Under the pieces are notes generated by a model that saw only the letters and a program-made list of their open reading frames with translations, had not been told where the DNA came from and ran no database searches. The position numbers and the translations under genes were made by a program. A stretch of 64,000 bases of DNA from the NCBI RefSeq assembly GCF_044772865.1, contig NZ_CP173029.1:496001-560000 (forward strand). The letters are read 5' to 3'. Shown in pieces: positions 35,305-43,168 of the stretch. This stretch comes from Algirhabdus cladophorae (lineage in GTDB: Bacteria; Pseudomonadota; Alphaproteobacteria; Rhodobacterales; Rhodobacteraceae). How positions within the stretch are numbered: the first letter of the stretch is position 1; every line of letters begins with the position of its first letter.

Positions 35305-35397
35305 GCACCTTATCAGTTCGTACACCGCGCAGCGAACGGCGTTGTTTCCCGAACCGGTCACTCAGGACCAGCGCAGCGAAGGTTTCAAGAGAGCCCA
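35305..35397. repeat. Intergenic repeat copy 2 (93-bp core)
   Basis: Same 93-bp core as at 21251 and 45456. Upstream, the segment TGCTGCGTCAGCAATAGCTG (from about 35260) is shared, with one difference, with copy 3, so those two are the more closely related. Downstream (to about 35540) lie further GCGCACGCAGCGA-type words. The whole 35114-35760 interval holds no supported gene. Confidence 0.85.
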
Positions 35398-35760
35398 TTG
35401 CGGAAGTCTTGAATTTGTGCTGCGCGCGCACGCAGCGAGAAAACTTCTGCACTTGCGTAAAGCGCTTCGCCGCGAAGCAGCAACCTAACCGGTCATCTGT
35501 GCAGCGCGCGGCGAAGAACCTGAGGGTAAGGATCAGGTCGTGGGACGGAGTGGACGTTAACTTATTTGTCGAAACAGCTTTTGGAAGGGACATCCGGCGC
35601 GCGTGCGCCATGTCCGACAAGGGCTCACAGCCACCGAATGCGCTTGCAGAAATGGTGGGTTTTGGTTTTCTCCGAAAGAGGTCATTCAATCAGATGCTAT
35701 GCTCCAGGCGTCAGCGCGGTGCTGACGTCTGGGTTTGGGGGGAGGATTGGAGGGCATGTT

Positions 35761-36393
35761 ATGCCAAGAGTCCAACTTCCCGCAGTCACCCCTAGGCGCA
35801 CAGCCTGGAACAAAGGGCGGATCATCGGACAGAAACCTCCGCTGCTTCCCAAACAGGTGTGGGCGATCCGCGCGAGGCTCGAACTCGCTGGCTATCTTCG
35901 CGACTTTGCACTGTTCAACGTGGCGATTGATAGCAAGCTGCGAGGCTGCGATCTGGTCAAACTCGCCGTGACCGATTTAGTCAAAGATGATCGCGTTCGC
36001 GAACGGGTTTCGGTGATCCAGAGCAAGACCCAAAAGCCGGTTCAATTTGAATTGACCGAAAACACGCGAGAAACCATTATTGCATGGGTCAGATCACCCG
36101 AGATGATCGGTAGCCCTTTCATTTTCCCCAGCCGCTTCCACGACCGCCCACATATCTCAACGCGGCAGTATGGTCGGCTCGTTCGTGAGTGGGTGACCGC
36201 GATTGGTTTTGAGGCAAGCAGCTATGGCACTCATTCGCTTCGCCGAACCAAAGCCGCCGAGATATACCGCAAAACGGGCAACCTTCGCGCTGTGCAGCTT
36301 TTACTTGGCCACACCAAGGTTGATAGCACGGTGCGTTACCTTGGCGTCGAGTTGGAGGATGCTCTGAGTATTGCTGAACGCATCGACATCTGA
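35761..36393 (+). CDS. Short tyrosine recombinase/integrase (catalytic domain only)
   Basis: 210-aa tyrosine-recombinase protein. The catalytic residues are recognisable: Arg61 (IDSKLRGCDL), a candidate Lys near 89, His158 and Arg161 (HSLRRTK), His184 (LLGHTKVDSTVRYLG) and Tyr193. The usual core-binding N-terminal domain is almost absent; only about 50 residues precede the first catalytic arginine. A longer open frame to 35566 exists, but the stretch before 35761 carries no family-like sequence, and the ATG at 35761 fits the known family start. It lies 360 bp downstream of a repeat copy. It could act at the tRNA-Cys sites, but this is not shown. Confidence 0.8.
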   Translation: MPRVQLPAVTPRRTAWNKGRIIGQKPPLLPKQVWAIRARLELAGYLRDFALFNVAIDSKLRGCDLVKLAVTDLVKDDRVRERVSVIQSKTQKPVQFELTENTRETIIAWVRSPEMIGSPFIFPSRFHDRPHISTRQYGRLVREWVTAIGFEASSYGTHSLRRTKAAEIYRKTGNLRAVQLLLGHTKVDSTVRYLGVELEDALSIAERIDI

Positions 36394-36401
36394 GCTATGT
36401 T

Positions 36402-36425
36402 GGCGAACGGTGCCTGCCGTTCGCC
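36402..36425 (+). terminator. Hairpin after the integrase
   Basis: A perfect 9-bp stem (GGCGAACGG at 36402-36410 with CCGTTCGCC at 36417-36425) and 6-nt loop just after the integrase stop. GTTTC follows rather than a long T run, so it is a moderate terminator. The following stretch to 36689 holds no supported gene. Confidence 0.55.
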
Positions 36426-36689
36426 GTTTCAGAGGAGACCTAAGATCACACAGCGGCGAAAACGCAATGCAAGCCCAATTTAACCGATGCCGCATATCGT
36501 CTAAAGGGCGGTTATGCGCACAATCCAGCCATCTGCTAATGTTTGGCCCTTTGCACACTCGCATCAAGACAGATGCCCATATAAGGCGTTTAGAAGGCTG
36601 ACAATGATTGCAGATTGTCCCATACTGTGCCTTCAGTTCATGTCGGGTTGTGAGATCATGGCATAAACGCGAAAGCCGGTTGGGACGCG

Positions 36690-37562
36690 ATGGACATCAA
36701 TCAGATCACTTACTTTTTGCACCTCGCAGATACGCTCAACTTTACCGAAGCCGCGCGGCGCAGTGGCGTGGCGCAACCCAGCCTGACCAAATCCATTCGC
36801 AAGCTCGAAGAAGAACTGGGCGGCCCACTCTTGTATCGTGATGGCAAGGATAGCAGGCTGACCGCGCTTGGCCGTGAAATTCAGGTTGAGTTCATGCGCA
36901 TCGAATCCGGGTTGATGAACGTGCGGGAGCTTGCCGAAAACTCGGTGCGCGGGCGCAAGCGTGTCTTGTCGATCGGCGTTGCCTCAACGATTGCACCCAA
37001 TGCATTTGCCGGCTTTATCCAACACGTTCTGTCCCAACTCCCCAGTATTGAATTAAACGTGCATACCCTGGCGGCTGAAGAAGGGGCCCCCGAAGTTTTG
37101 TCAGGCAAATACGATGCCTGCATCTTGCCAACAGCACCCAAGGAGAACTTCAAGTTGGCCGTTCAGCCGCTGTTTGAAGAGCGCTATCTCTTGGCTTTTG
37201 CCAAAGGCCATGCCTTGTCGCGCTTTGACGAGATCCCGGCAGAAGAGATGGCACGCGAGCCGTTCATCGACCGGCTTGCTTGCGAATTCCATAGTGAGAT
37301 CACCGCGCATTTCATGGACCGCGATATCTTGATGTATCCGCGGTTCAGTTCTGAGCGCGAAGACTGGGTTCAACACATTGTGGCATCGGGTGATGCGGTT
37401 TGTATCATGCCAGAGCGGTCTTGCACCGTGGCTGGTCTTGATGCGCGCCCCGTGTCCACGATGGATATCTCACGCGAAGTCGTTTTGGTGGCTGTTTCAG
37501 GCAATGGCACGCCAGCCGAATTGCGCCAGATCCTGGGTATGGCCAAAGCGTATCAGTGGTAA
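36690..37562 (+). CDS. LysR-family regulator
   Basis: 290 aa. LysR HTH at the N-terminus (MDINQITYFLHLADTLNFTEAARRSGVAQPSLTKSIRKLEEELGGPLLYRDGKDSRLTALG), the pattern seen in OxyR/CysB-like and aromatic-pathway regulators. The effector domain has the usual two-lobed pattern. It lies on the same strand 115 bp upstream of msrB, so it is a plausible activator of the redox-repair operon. Its C-terminal segment around EREDWVQHIVASGDAVCIMPER contains cysteines (CIMPERSC), which could allow redox sensing; this is speculative. Confidence 0.85.
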   Translation: MDINQITYFLHLADTLNFTEAARRSGVAQPSLTKSIRKLEEELGGPLLYRDGKDSRLTALGREIQVEFMRIESGLMNVRELAENSVRGRKRVLSIGVASTIAPNAFAGFIQHVLSQLPSIELNVHTLAAEEGAPEVLSGKYDACILPTAPKENFKLAVQPLFEERYLLAFAKGHALSRFDEIPAEEMAREPFIDRLACEFHSEITAHFMDRDILMYPRFSSEREDWVQHIVASGDAVCIMPERSCTVAGLDARPVSTMDISREVVLVAVSGNGTPAELRQILGMAKAYQW

Positions 37563-37677
37563 GTTAACGCAAGCCGCCCTTGGGCAGGCATAGAAACAAT
37601 AGTCGCAGGCTATTGGGAATACCGAAACATCATCGCTATCTCTGTTCCATCGCAGAACGGACCGGAGGAGCGGAAAA

Positions 37678-38121
37678 ATGAAATACGCAAAAACCCAAGA
37701 CGCCTTGGACAAGCTGACACCAGAGCAATTTCGTGTGACGCAAGAAAACGGCACCGAACGCGCGGGAACAGGTCCCCTGACAAGCAACAAGGAACCGGGC
37801 ATCTACGTCGACATCGTGTCGGGCGAGCCTTTGTTTGCCTCATCTGACAAGTTCGAATCCGGTTGCGGCTGGCCCAGCTTTACCAAGCCTATCGTGTCCG
37901 AGCATGTCACTGAGCATAACGATGAAGGCTTTGGCATGTTGCGCACGGAGGTGCGTTCCAAGCACGGCGACAGTCATCTGGGGCATGTGTTTACCGACGG
38001 GCCGCATGACAAAGGTGGTCTGCGCTACTGCATCAACTCTGCCAGCCTGCGATTCATTCATCGCGATGCAATGAAAGACGAAGGCTACGGCGAATTTTTG
38101 GATCAAGTGGAGGATATATAA
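37678..38121 (+). CDS. msrB: Peptide-methionine (R)-S-oxide reductase
   Basis: 147 aa. MsrB reduces the R-epimer of methionine sulfoxide in proteins. The signature is present: FESGCGWPSFTKP near residues 58-70, the H-rich strand SKHGDSHLGHVFTDGP, and the catalytic cysteine in LRYCINSASLRF. The zinc-site CxxC pairs of some MsrB are not seen, so it is the zinc-free form. The ATG follows a ggaggag-type site. The stop overlaps the msrA start (TAATG), so the two repair enzymes are coupled. Confidence 0.94.
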   Translation: MKYAKTQDALDKLTPEQFRVTQENGTERAGTGPLTSNKEPGIYVDIVSGEPLFASSDKFESGCGWPSFTKPIVSEHVTEHNDEGFGMLRTEVRSKHGDSHLGHVFTDGPHDKGGLRYCINSASLRFIHRDAMKDEGYGEFLDQVEDI

Positions 38122-38627
38122 TGACAGAACGTGCAATACTTGCCGGCGGTTGTTTCTGGGGGATGCAGGATTTGATCCGCAAGCTTCCTGGCGTTGTGTC
38201 CACCCGCGTGGGTTATACGGGTGGTGACGTGAAATTCGCCACCTACCGCAACCACGGCACTCATGCGGAAGGCATCGAGATCATCTTTGATCCGGCGAAG
38301 ACCAGCTATCGCAAACTGCTGGAGTTCTTCTTCCAGATCCACGATCCGACAACGGAACTGCGCCAAGGCAATGATCGTGGCACGTCCTATCGCTCTGCGA
38401 TCTATTATGTGGATGATGCGCAGCGTGACGAGGCGCTCAACACAATCGCGGATGTTAACGCTTCGGGGCTGTGGCCGGGCAAGGTGGTAACAGAAGTAGA
38501 GCCGGCCGGCGATTTCTGGGAGGCCGAGCCAGAGCATCAGGATTACCTGATGCACCGACCAAATGGCTATACCTGCCACTTTGTGCGACCTGACTGGGTT
38601 TTGGCAAGACGCGAAGCCGCCGAATAA
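38121..38627 (+). CDS. msrA: Peptide-methionine (S)-S-oxide reductase (copy 1)
   Basis: 168 aa. MsrA reduces the S-epimer of methionine sulfoxide. The catalytic motif AGGCFWGMQD carries the active Cys near residue 10, followed by the conserved GYTGGDVKFATYRNHGTHAEGIEIIFDP segment and RSAIYYVDDAQR. The start overlaps the msrB stop by one base. A second, more divergent MsrA is encoded at the other end of the same gene cluster (44850-45341). Confidence 0.94.
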   Translation: MTERAILAGGCFWGMQDLIRKLPGVVSTRVGYTGGDVKFATYRNHGTHAEGIEIIFDPAKTSYRKLLEFFFQIHDPTTELRQGNDRGTSYRSAIYYVDDAQRDEALNTIADVNASGLWPGKVVTEVEPAGDFWEAEPEHQDYLMHRPNGYTCHFVRPDWVLARREAAE

Positions 38628-38706
38628 ACCAAACAGAGCTTCCCCCGTTTTTTGCGGGGACAGACCTAACATGGATTCAGGCACAGGCCTGATGAAAGGA
38701 TATGCT

Positions 38707-39207
38707 ATGCAATTTGGTTCCCTTAATGGCCCAGCTCATGAACTGCGTGTTGGGGCTTGGATTGATGGTGATGGCAACCCAATGGAAAAGCCGCTGCAAC
38801 TGGCTGATCTGGGGGATGGCTACAAGATCATCTATTGCTTCCAGCATTGGTGCCCCGGCTGCCATTCGCGCGGGTTTCCGACGCTCAAGTATCTGCATGA
38901 TAATTTGAAAGACAAAGGGTTCAGCTTTGCTGTGATCCAGACCGTCTTTGAAGGATCCGAGGTCAACACCTTCGACAAACTGCGCGTCAATCAGGAGCAA
39001 TACAGCCTGAAAATCCCCTTCGGGCATGATGTTCCGGCGAAGGGTGAACGGCATCCGTCCTTCATGGAGGACTATGTCAGCGGCGGCACACCGTGGTTTA
39101 CCGTGATCGATCCACAGGGCGACGTGGTTTACGCGGATTTCCGGATTGATCCGGCGCGGTTCATGAACGCACTTGGCGCGGATGATGTCGCGTTTTCAGA
39201 CGCATAA
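38707..39207 (+). CDS. Thioredoxin/TlpA-like protein
   Basis: About 166 aa with a thioredoxin fold: the active site is WCPGC (FQHWCPGCHSRGFPTLKYLHD), near residues 46-50, and the cis-proline segment is TPWFTVIDPQG. No signal peptide is visible, so it is probably cytoplasmic. It would supply electrons to the methionine sulfoxide reductases or to peroxide repair. The start at 38707 has aaagga 6 bp upstream; other in-frame starts (38671, 38692) are possible. Confidence 0.8.
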   Translation: MQFGSLNGPAHELRVGAWIDGDGNPMEKPLQLADLGDGYKIIYCFQHWCPGCHSRGFPTLKYLHDNLKDKGFSFAVIQTVFEGSEVNTFDKLRVNQEQYSLKIPFGHDVPAKGERHPSFMEDYVSGGTPWFTVIDPQGDVVYADFRIDPARFMNALGADDVAFSDA

Positions 39208-39216
39208 AGCAGCCTT

Positions 39217-39240
39217 GGCAGGGCTTGTCACGGCCCTGCC
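39217..39240 (+). terminator. Hairpin between the thioredoxin-like gene and selO
   Basis: A perfect 8-bp stem (GGCAGGGC at 39217-39224, GCCCTGCC at 39233-39240) in the 61-bp gap. No T run follows, so it may tune expression or protect the mRNA instead of ending transcription. Confidence 0.4.
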
Positions 39241-39268
39241 ACTCCCTCTGATATGAGCAGGAAACCCG

Positions 39269-40750
39269 ATGACGAAACATGATCCAACATTCAACTTCGA
39301 CAACACATATGCCCGTGAGCTCGAAGGCTTTTACGTGCCTTGGCAGGGTGTGAAAGCACCTGCGCCCAAAATCGTTCAGTTCAATGATGATCTGGCCGAA
39401 GATCTGGGTTTGAACAGCCTTGCACTGAACAGCAAAGACGGTGCCGCCATTTTTGCTGGCAGTGTAGCTCCGACAGGCGCAAACCCTTTGGCCCAAGCCT
39501 ATGCGGGGCACCAGTTCGGCGGCTTTTCCGAGCGACTGGGCGATGGTCGCGCATTGTTGTTGGGCGAGGTGCTGGACAAGAATGGCGCACGTTTTGATTT
39601 GCACCTGAAAGGGTCCGGCCGCACCCCGTTCTCGCGCGGCGGTGACGGCAAAGCGGTGCTTGGCCCCGTGTTGCGGGAATACCTGATGGGCGAAGCAATG
39701 TACGCGCTTGGCGTGCCGACTACGCGCGCCCTCGCGGCTGTGACAACGGGCGAAGAGGTTGCGCGCGATGGGATGAAACCCGGCGCGGTTCTCGCGCGGA
39801 TCGCGTCCAGCCACTTGCGTGTCGGCACCTTCCAGTTCTTTGCGGCCCGCAAAGAATGGGACAAAGTGCGCAAGCTGGCAGATTACGCCATTGATCGTCA
39901 TTATCCGGAACTGGCCTCGGCGGAAGACAAATACCTTGGCTTCTTGTCGGCGGTCCTGGAACGGCAGGCCGCCCTCGTGACCCAATGGCTTCATGCGGGC
40001 TTCGTGCATGGTGTCATGAACACGGACAACATGACGATCTCGGGCGAGACGATCGACTATGGCCCTTGCGCCTTTGTCGACACCTATGACCCCAAGGCCG
40101 TGTTCAGTTCGATCGACCGAGACGGGCGTTATGCCTTTGGCAACCAGCCGGTGATCGCTCAGTGGAACCTCACGCGGTTTGCCGAAACGCTGTTGCCTTT
40201 GATCGAAGCTGACGACAGCGAAAAAGCCATCCGGTTGGCGACCAATGTGATCAACGGGTTCGCCACGCGCTACACGGAGATCTGGACCACAGGCATGCGC
40301 GCCAAAGTTGGTCTTGCATCCAGTGAAGTTGAAGATGCGGCCCTGATCAACGATCTATTCACCGCGATGGACGGGCAAAACGTGGATTACACGCTGTTCT
40401 TCCGCCGCCTCGCCGATGCTGCGCTTGGGCAGGATGACGATGTCGTGTCGCTGTTTGATGACGGTGAAAAGATCCGCGCTTGGCTGAAGCAATGGCAGGA
40501 CAGGCTCTTGCGCGATCCGCTTGATCCCGCAGAACGTGCGAAAGCCATGAACGGCGTGAACCCGATCTATATTCCGCGCAATCATCGCGTTGAAGAGGCG
40601 TTGGTTGCGGCGGAAGCAGGCGATATGGCCCCGCTTGCCAAGTTGCTGGACGTCTTGACCGACCCGTTTACCAAGCGCGACGGTTTGGAAGGCTACGAAG
40701 GGCCGGCGCCTGACGATTTTGGCCCCTACAAAACATTCTGTGGCACATAG
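39269..40750 (+). CDS. selO: SelO-family protein adenylyltransferase (AMPylator)
   Basis: 493-aa SelO/YdiU pseudokinase. SelO transfers AMP from ATP to Ser, Thr or Tyr of redox proteins during oxidative stress. Family features: the NPLAQAYAGHQFGGFSERLGDGRA segment, the Gly- and Arg-rich GSGRTPFSRGGDGKAVLGPVLREYLMGEAM, VLARIASSHLRVGTFQFF, and the metal-binding HGVMNTDNMTISGETIDYGPCAFVD (catalytic Asp). The C-terminus ends FCGT: a cysteine three residues from the end, where many homologues carry selenocysteine. It is in line with reductases and glutaredoxin-like genes, which fits its redox role. Confidence 0.93.
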   Translation: MTKHDPTFNFDNTYARELEGFYVPWQGVKAPAPKIVQFNDDLAEDLGLNSLALNSKDGAAIFAGSVAPTGANPLAQAYAGHQFGGFSERLGDGRALLLGEVLDKNGARFDLHLKGSGRTPFSRGGDGKAVLGPVLREYLMGEAMYALGVPTTRALAAVTTGEEVARDGMKPGAVLARIASSHLRVGTFQFFAARKEWDKVRKLADYAIDRHYPELASAEDKYLGFLSAVLERQAALVTQWLHAGFVHGVMNTDNMTISGETIDYGPCAFVDTYDPKAVFSSIDRDGRYAFGNQPVIAQWNLTRFAETLLPLIEADDSEKAIRLATNVINGFATRYTEIWTTGMRAKVGLASSEVEDAALINDLFTAMDGQNVDYTLFFRRLADAALGQDDDVVSLFDDGEKIRAWLKQWQDRLLRDPLDPAERAKAMNGVNPIYIPRNHRVEEALVAAEAGDMAPLAKLLDVLTDPFTKRDGLEGYEGPAPDDFGPYKTFCGT

Positions 40751-40763
40751 GAGGAACCGGATC

Positions 40764-42173
40764 ATGACAAAACATTATGACACTGCGATCATCGGGTCCG
40801 GCCAAGCCGCCCCTGCCTTGTCGGTTGCCCTTGCCAAGCGCGGCGAAAACGTCGCCTTGATCGAAGGGGCGCAGCTTGGCGGGTCATGCGTCAACGCGGG
40901 CTGCACACCAACAAAAACCCTGCGCAAATCAGCGCGGGTGGCGCATATGGCGCGGCGTGCGGCTGATTTTGGTGTGCAAACTGGCGAAGTCACAGTTGAT
41001 TTCGCGGCCGCAATGGCCCGCATGAGAGACCGCGTTGACACTGCGCGACGTGGCCTCAACGCATGGCTGAAGCGGACCAAGAAGGTTGATATCATCAAAG
41101 GCTGGGGCGCATTCGAAGGGCGCGATGGGGACAAGTTTGTCCTTACTGCGGGTGTAACGCGGCTGACCGCAGATAAAGTCTATATCAACACCGGCACGCG
41201 GGCTTTCACGCCGCCCGTGCGTGGCTTGGACTCTGTGGCGCATCTCGACAATGTCGGCCTGCTTGGATTGACCGAGTTGCCGCGTCATCTGATCATTGTT
41301 GGCGGCAGCTATATCGGGCTGGAGATGGGTCAGATTTTCCGCAGGCTTGGCGCGGATGTCACGATCATCAATAGCGCCCCCCGCGTTGCCATGCGCGAAG
41401 ATGCAGATGTATCGAGGATCATTCAAGACATCTTCGAGGACGAGGGGGTGACCATCGTGAACGACGCGACAATCGCAAAGGTCGAGCCATCCCGCCATGG
41501 TGTGACGTTGATTATGACCGACGGCTTCAGCTTTGAAGGATCGCATCTGTTGTTCGCAACGGGGCGCAGCGCGAATAGTGATGGGCTCAACCTTGGCTCT
41601 GTTGGCGTCCAGACGGATGAGCGCGGATTTATTCGCGCCGATGTGCAGCTTGAAACCAATGTGCCCGGCATCTGGGCGCTTGGAGATATCAACGCGCGCG
41701 GTGCCTTTACCCATACCAGCTATCACGACCATGAGATCGTTCTGGCCAATGCCGATGAAAACGCGGGCCCGTTGCACCAATGGAAGGATGCCGACCAGCG
41801 CCCGACAACCTATGCGATGTTCACCGACCCACCCTTGGGACGCGTGGGCATGTCGCTTGCCGATGCCCAAAAGGCCGCGAATGACGGGCGCAGCATTCTG
41901 GTGGCAGAGATGGCGATGGCAGATATCTCACGCGCCAAGGAAGAGGGTGAGACAACTGGCCTGATACGCCTGATCGTGGATGGCGAAACAGAGCAGTTCC
42001 TGGGCGCCACCGTGTTCGGCATAGCAGGCGATGAGATCATCGCAGTGCTATCCAACTACATGGCGACAAGCGCGAGCTATCGCTTCATGCAGCAGGCGCT
42101 TCCGGTGCATCCAACGGTTGCCGAGCTACTGCCCACACTGCTGAGCAACCTCAAGCCGCTGGCTGCAAAATGA
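40764..42173 (+). CDS. FAD-dependent pyridine nucleotide-disulfide oxidoreductase
   Basis: 469 aa resembling mercuric/dihydrolipoamide reductase. N-terminal FAD motif DTAIIGSGQAAPALSVALAKRG and the redox-active disulfide GGSCVNAGCTPTKT (CxxxxC). The second Rossmann motif is in LIIVGGSYIGLEMGQIFRRLG, and a GD-type FAD motif is in GIWALGDINARGAFTH. The C-terminal dimerisation domain is present. No mercury-binding domain or C-terminal Cys pair is seen. It may feed electrons to the thioredoxin- or glutaredoxin-like partners. The gap to selO is only 13 bp; its stop overlaps the next start (ATGA). ggagga lies before the ATG. Confidence 0.9.
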   Translation: MTKHYDTAIIGSGQAAPALSVALAKRGENVALIEGAQLGGSCVNAGCTPTKTLRKSARVAHMARRAADFGVQTGEVTVDFAAAMARMRDRVDTARRGLNAWLKRTKKVDIIKGWGAFEGRDGDKFVLTAGVTRLTADKVYINTGTRAFTPPVRGLDSVAHLDNVGLLGLTELPRHLIIVGGSYIGLEMGQIFRRLGADVTIINSAPRVAMREDADVSRIIQDIFEDEGVTIVNDATIAKVEPSRHGVTLIMTDGFSFEGSHLLFATGRSANSDGLNLGSVGVQTDERGFIRADVQLETNVPGIWALGDINARGAFTHTSYHDHEIVLANADENAGPLHQWKDADQRPTTYAMFTDPPLGRVGMSLADAQKAANDGRSILVAEMAMADISRAKEEGETTGLIRLIVDGETEQFLGATVFGIAGDEIIAVLSNYMATSASYRFMQQALPVHPTVAELLPTLLSNLKPLAAK

Positions 42174-42703
42174 AGGAGGCCATAACCCTGTATGGTGAGC
42201 TGCGATGCCACAAAACACGCTACTATCAAGCGGCGATGGAAGAGCGTGGGCTGACCTATGAAATGGCAGAAGTTGACAAGGACGCTGAGGCTGCGAAGCG
42301 ACTGGTGGCGCTCACAGGGAGTGCTGACAAGTTTCCCACGTTCGAGATCAGGGGGCGCAAGCTGCGCAACCCTATGCTGCCCGAGCTCGACAAGGCTTTG
42401 GCACGGGCGGGGCTGTATGATCCGGGGCGGGTGCATGACAAAAAGAGCCAGCGCTTTGTGCGGCACATGGCCCCGTCAGACGCATTTGTCAGCTATACAT
42501 GGCAAGGCGAGCGTATGGTACTCGGTCATATCGAAACTGCCCCGTCACTGCGTGGATCAGGGCTTGGCGCGCGCTTTGCGGCAGAGGTGTTTGAGCATCT
42601 GGAAAGCGCACCGCATGAGGTGCGTTTGACTTGCCCTTTCCTGCGCCGCGTCGGCGCAACGCGGCCGGAATGGCGCGCGAAATTTCAACTGGAGGACACA
42701 TAA
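42170..42703 (+). CDS. Glutaredoxin-like domain fused to a GNAT-type acetyltransferase
   Basis: 177 aa with two halves. Residues 1-80 look like a glutaredoxin/thioredoxin-fold domain (ITLYGELRCHKTRYYQAAMEERGLTYEMAEVDKD..., then TGSADKFPTFEIRGRKLRNP); the active site is RCHKT with one cysteine, so a dithiol mechanism is not possible. Residues 85-177 match the short Acetyltransf_CG (YidJ/NATD1-like) family: VLGHIETAPSLRGSGLGARFAAEVFEHL..VRLTCPFLRRV, with the acetyl-CoA loop RGSGLG. I know of no standard name for the fusion. It overlaps both neighbours (ATGA upstream, one base downstream), so it is a true member of the redox operon. Confidence 0.78.
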   Translation: MKEAITLYGELRCHKTRYYQAAMEERGLTYEMAEVDKDAEAAKRLVALTGSADKFPTFEIRGRKLRNPMLPELDKALARAGLYDPGRVHDKKSQRFVRHMAPSDAFVSYTWQGERMVLGHIETAPSLRGSGLGARFAAEVFEHLESAPHEVRLTCPFLRRVGATRPEWRAKFQLEDT

Positions 42704-43167
42704 TGAGCGAAATCACATTCAAGAACACACGGTTTGACCCTGATCTGGTCGAGTTTCACGGCATTGCCCAACAGATGGCCAAATCAGTTGGCTACACGGC
42801 AGATATGGCCGTTGAAAAACAACTGGCACAACTGCTTCGGCTGCGCGTCGCACAGATGAACGCCTGCTCCTACTGCCTGATCCTGCACACGAAAGCGGCC
42901 CACGATCAGGGCATTCACCCTGCCAAAGTGGCCCATCTGGCAAGCTGGCAGGAAAGCACGATGTTTGACGCCGCAGAGCAAACCGCCCTTAGCTATTGCG
43001 AAGCGTTGACGGCCTATGACTTGGCTGGGTTTGCACCGCTTCATGAGGCGATGACAGAGCATTTTTCCGAAACCGAAATAGCCGAGGTTGCGGCCATTGT
43101 GATCAACATGAACCTCTGGACCCGCCTGAAACTGGCGCAGGGTGCAACGCCTGTGTTGGAGAGCTGA
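42703..43167 (+). CDS. Carboxymuconolactone decarboxylase/AhpD-family protein
   Basis: 154 aa of the CMD/AhpD fold. The peroxidase-type motif is MNACSYCLILHTKAA, with the CxxC pair and following His that carry out alkylhydroperoxidase chemistry. The next helix is TEKVAHLASWQE-like (PAKVAHLASWQESTMFDAAEQTALSYCEAL). It probably removes hydroperoxides, using electrons from the redox partners in the operon. The ATG shares one base with the previous stop (TAATG). Confidence 0.88.
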   Translation: MSEITFKNTRFDPDLVEFHGIAQQMAKSVGYTADMAVEKQLAQLLRLRVAQMNACSYCLILHTKAAHDQGIHPAKVAHLASWQESTMFDAAEQTALSYCEALTAYDLAGFAPLHEAMTEHFSETEIAEVAAIVINMNLWTRLKLAQGATPVLES

Positions 43168-43168
43168 A

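Noticed and set aside
39161..40009. 282-codon minus-strand frame opposite selO
   Set aside because: Antisense shadow in GC-rich DNA; SelO is a full-length recognisable family member on the plus strand.
40764..42173. Mercuric reductase
   Set aside because: The disulfide reductase lacks the mercury-binding N-terminal domain and the C-terminal Cys pair, and no other mer gene is nearby.
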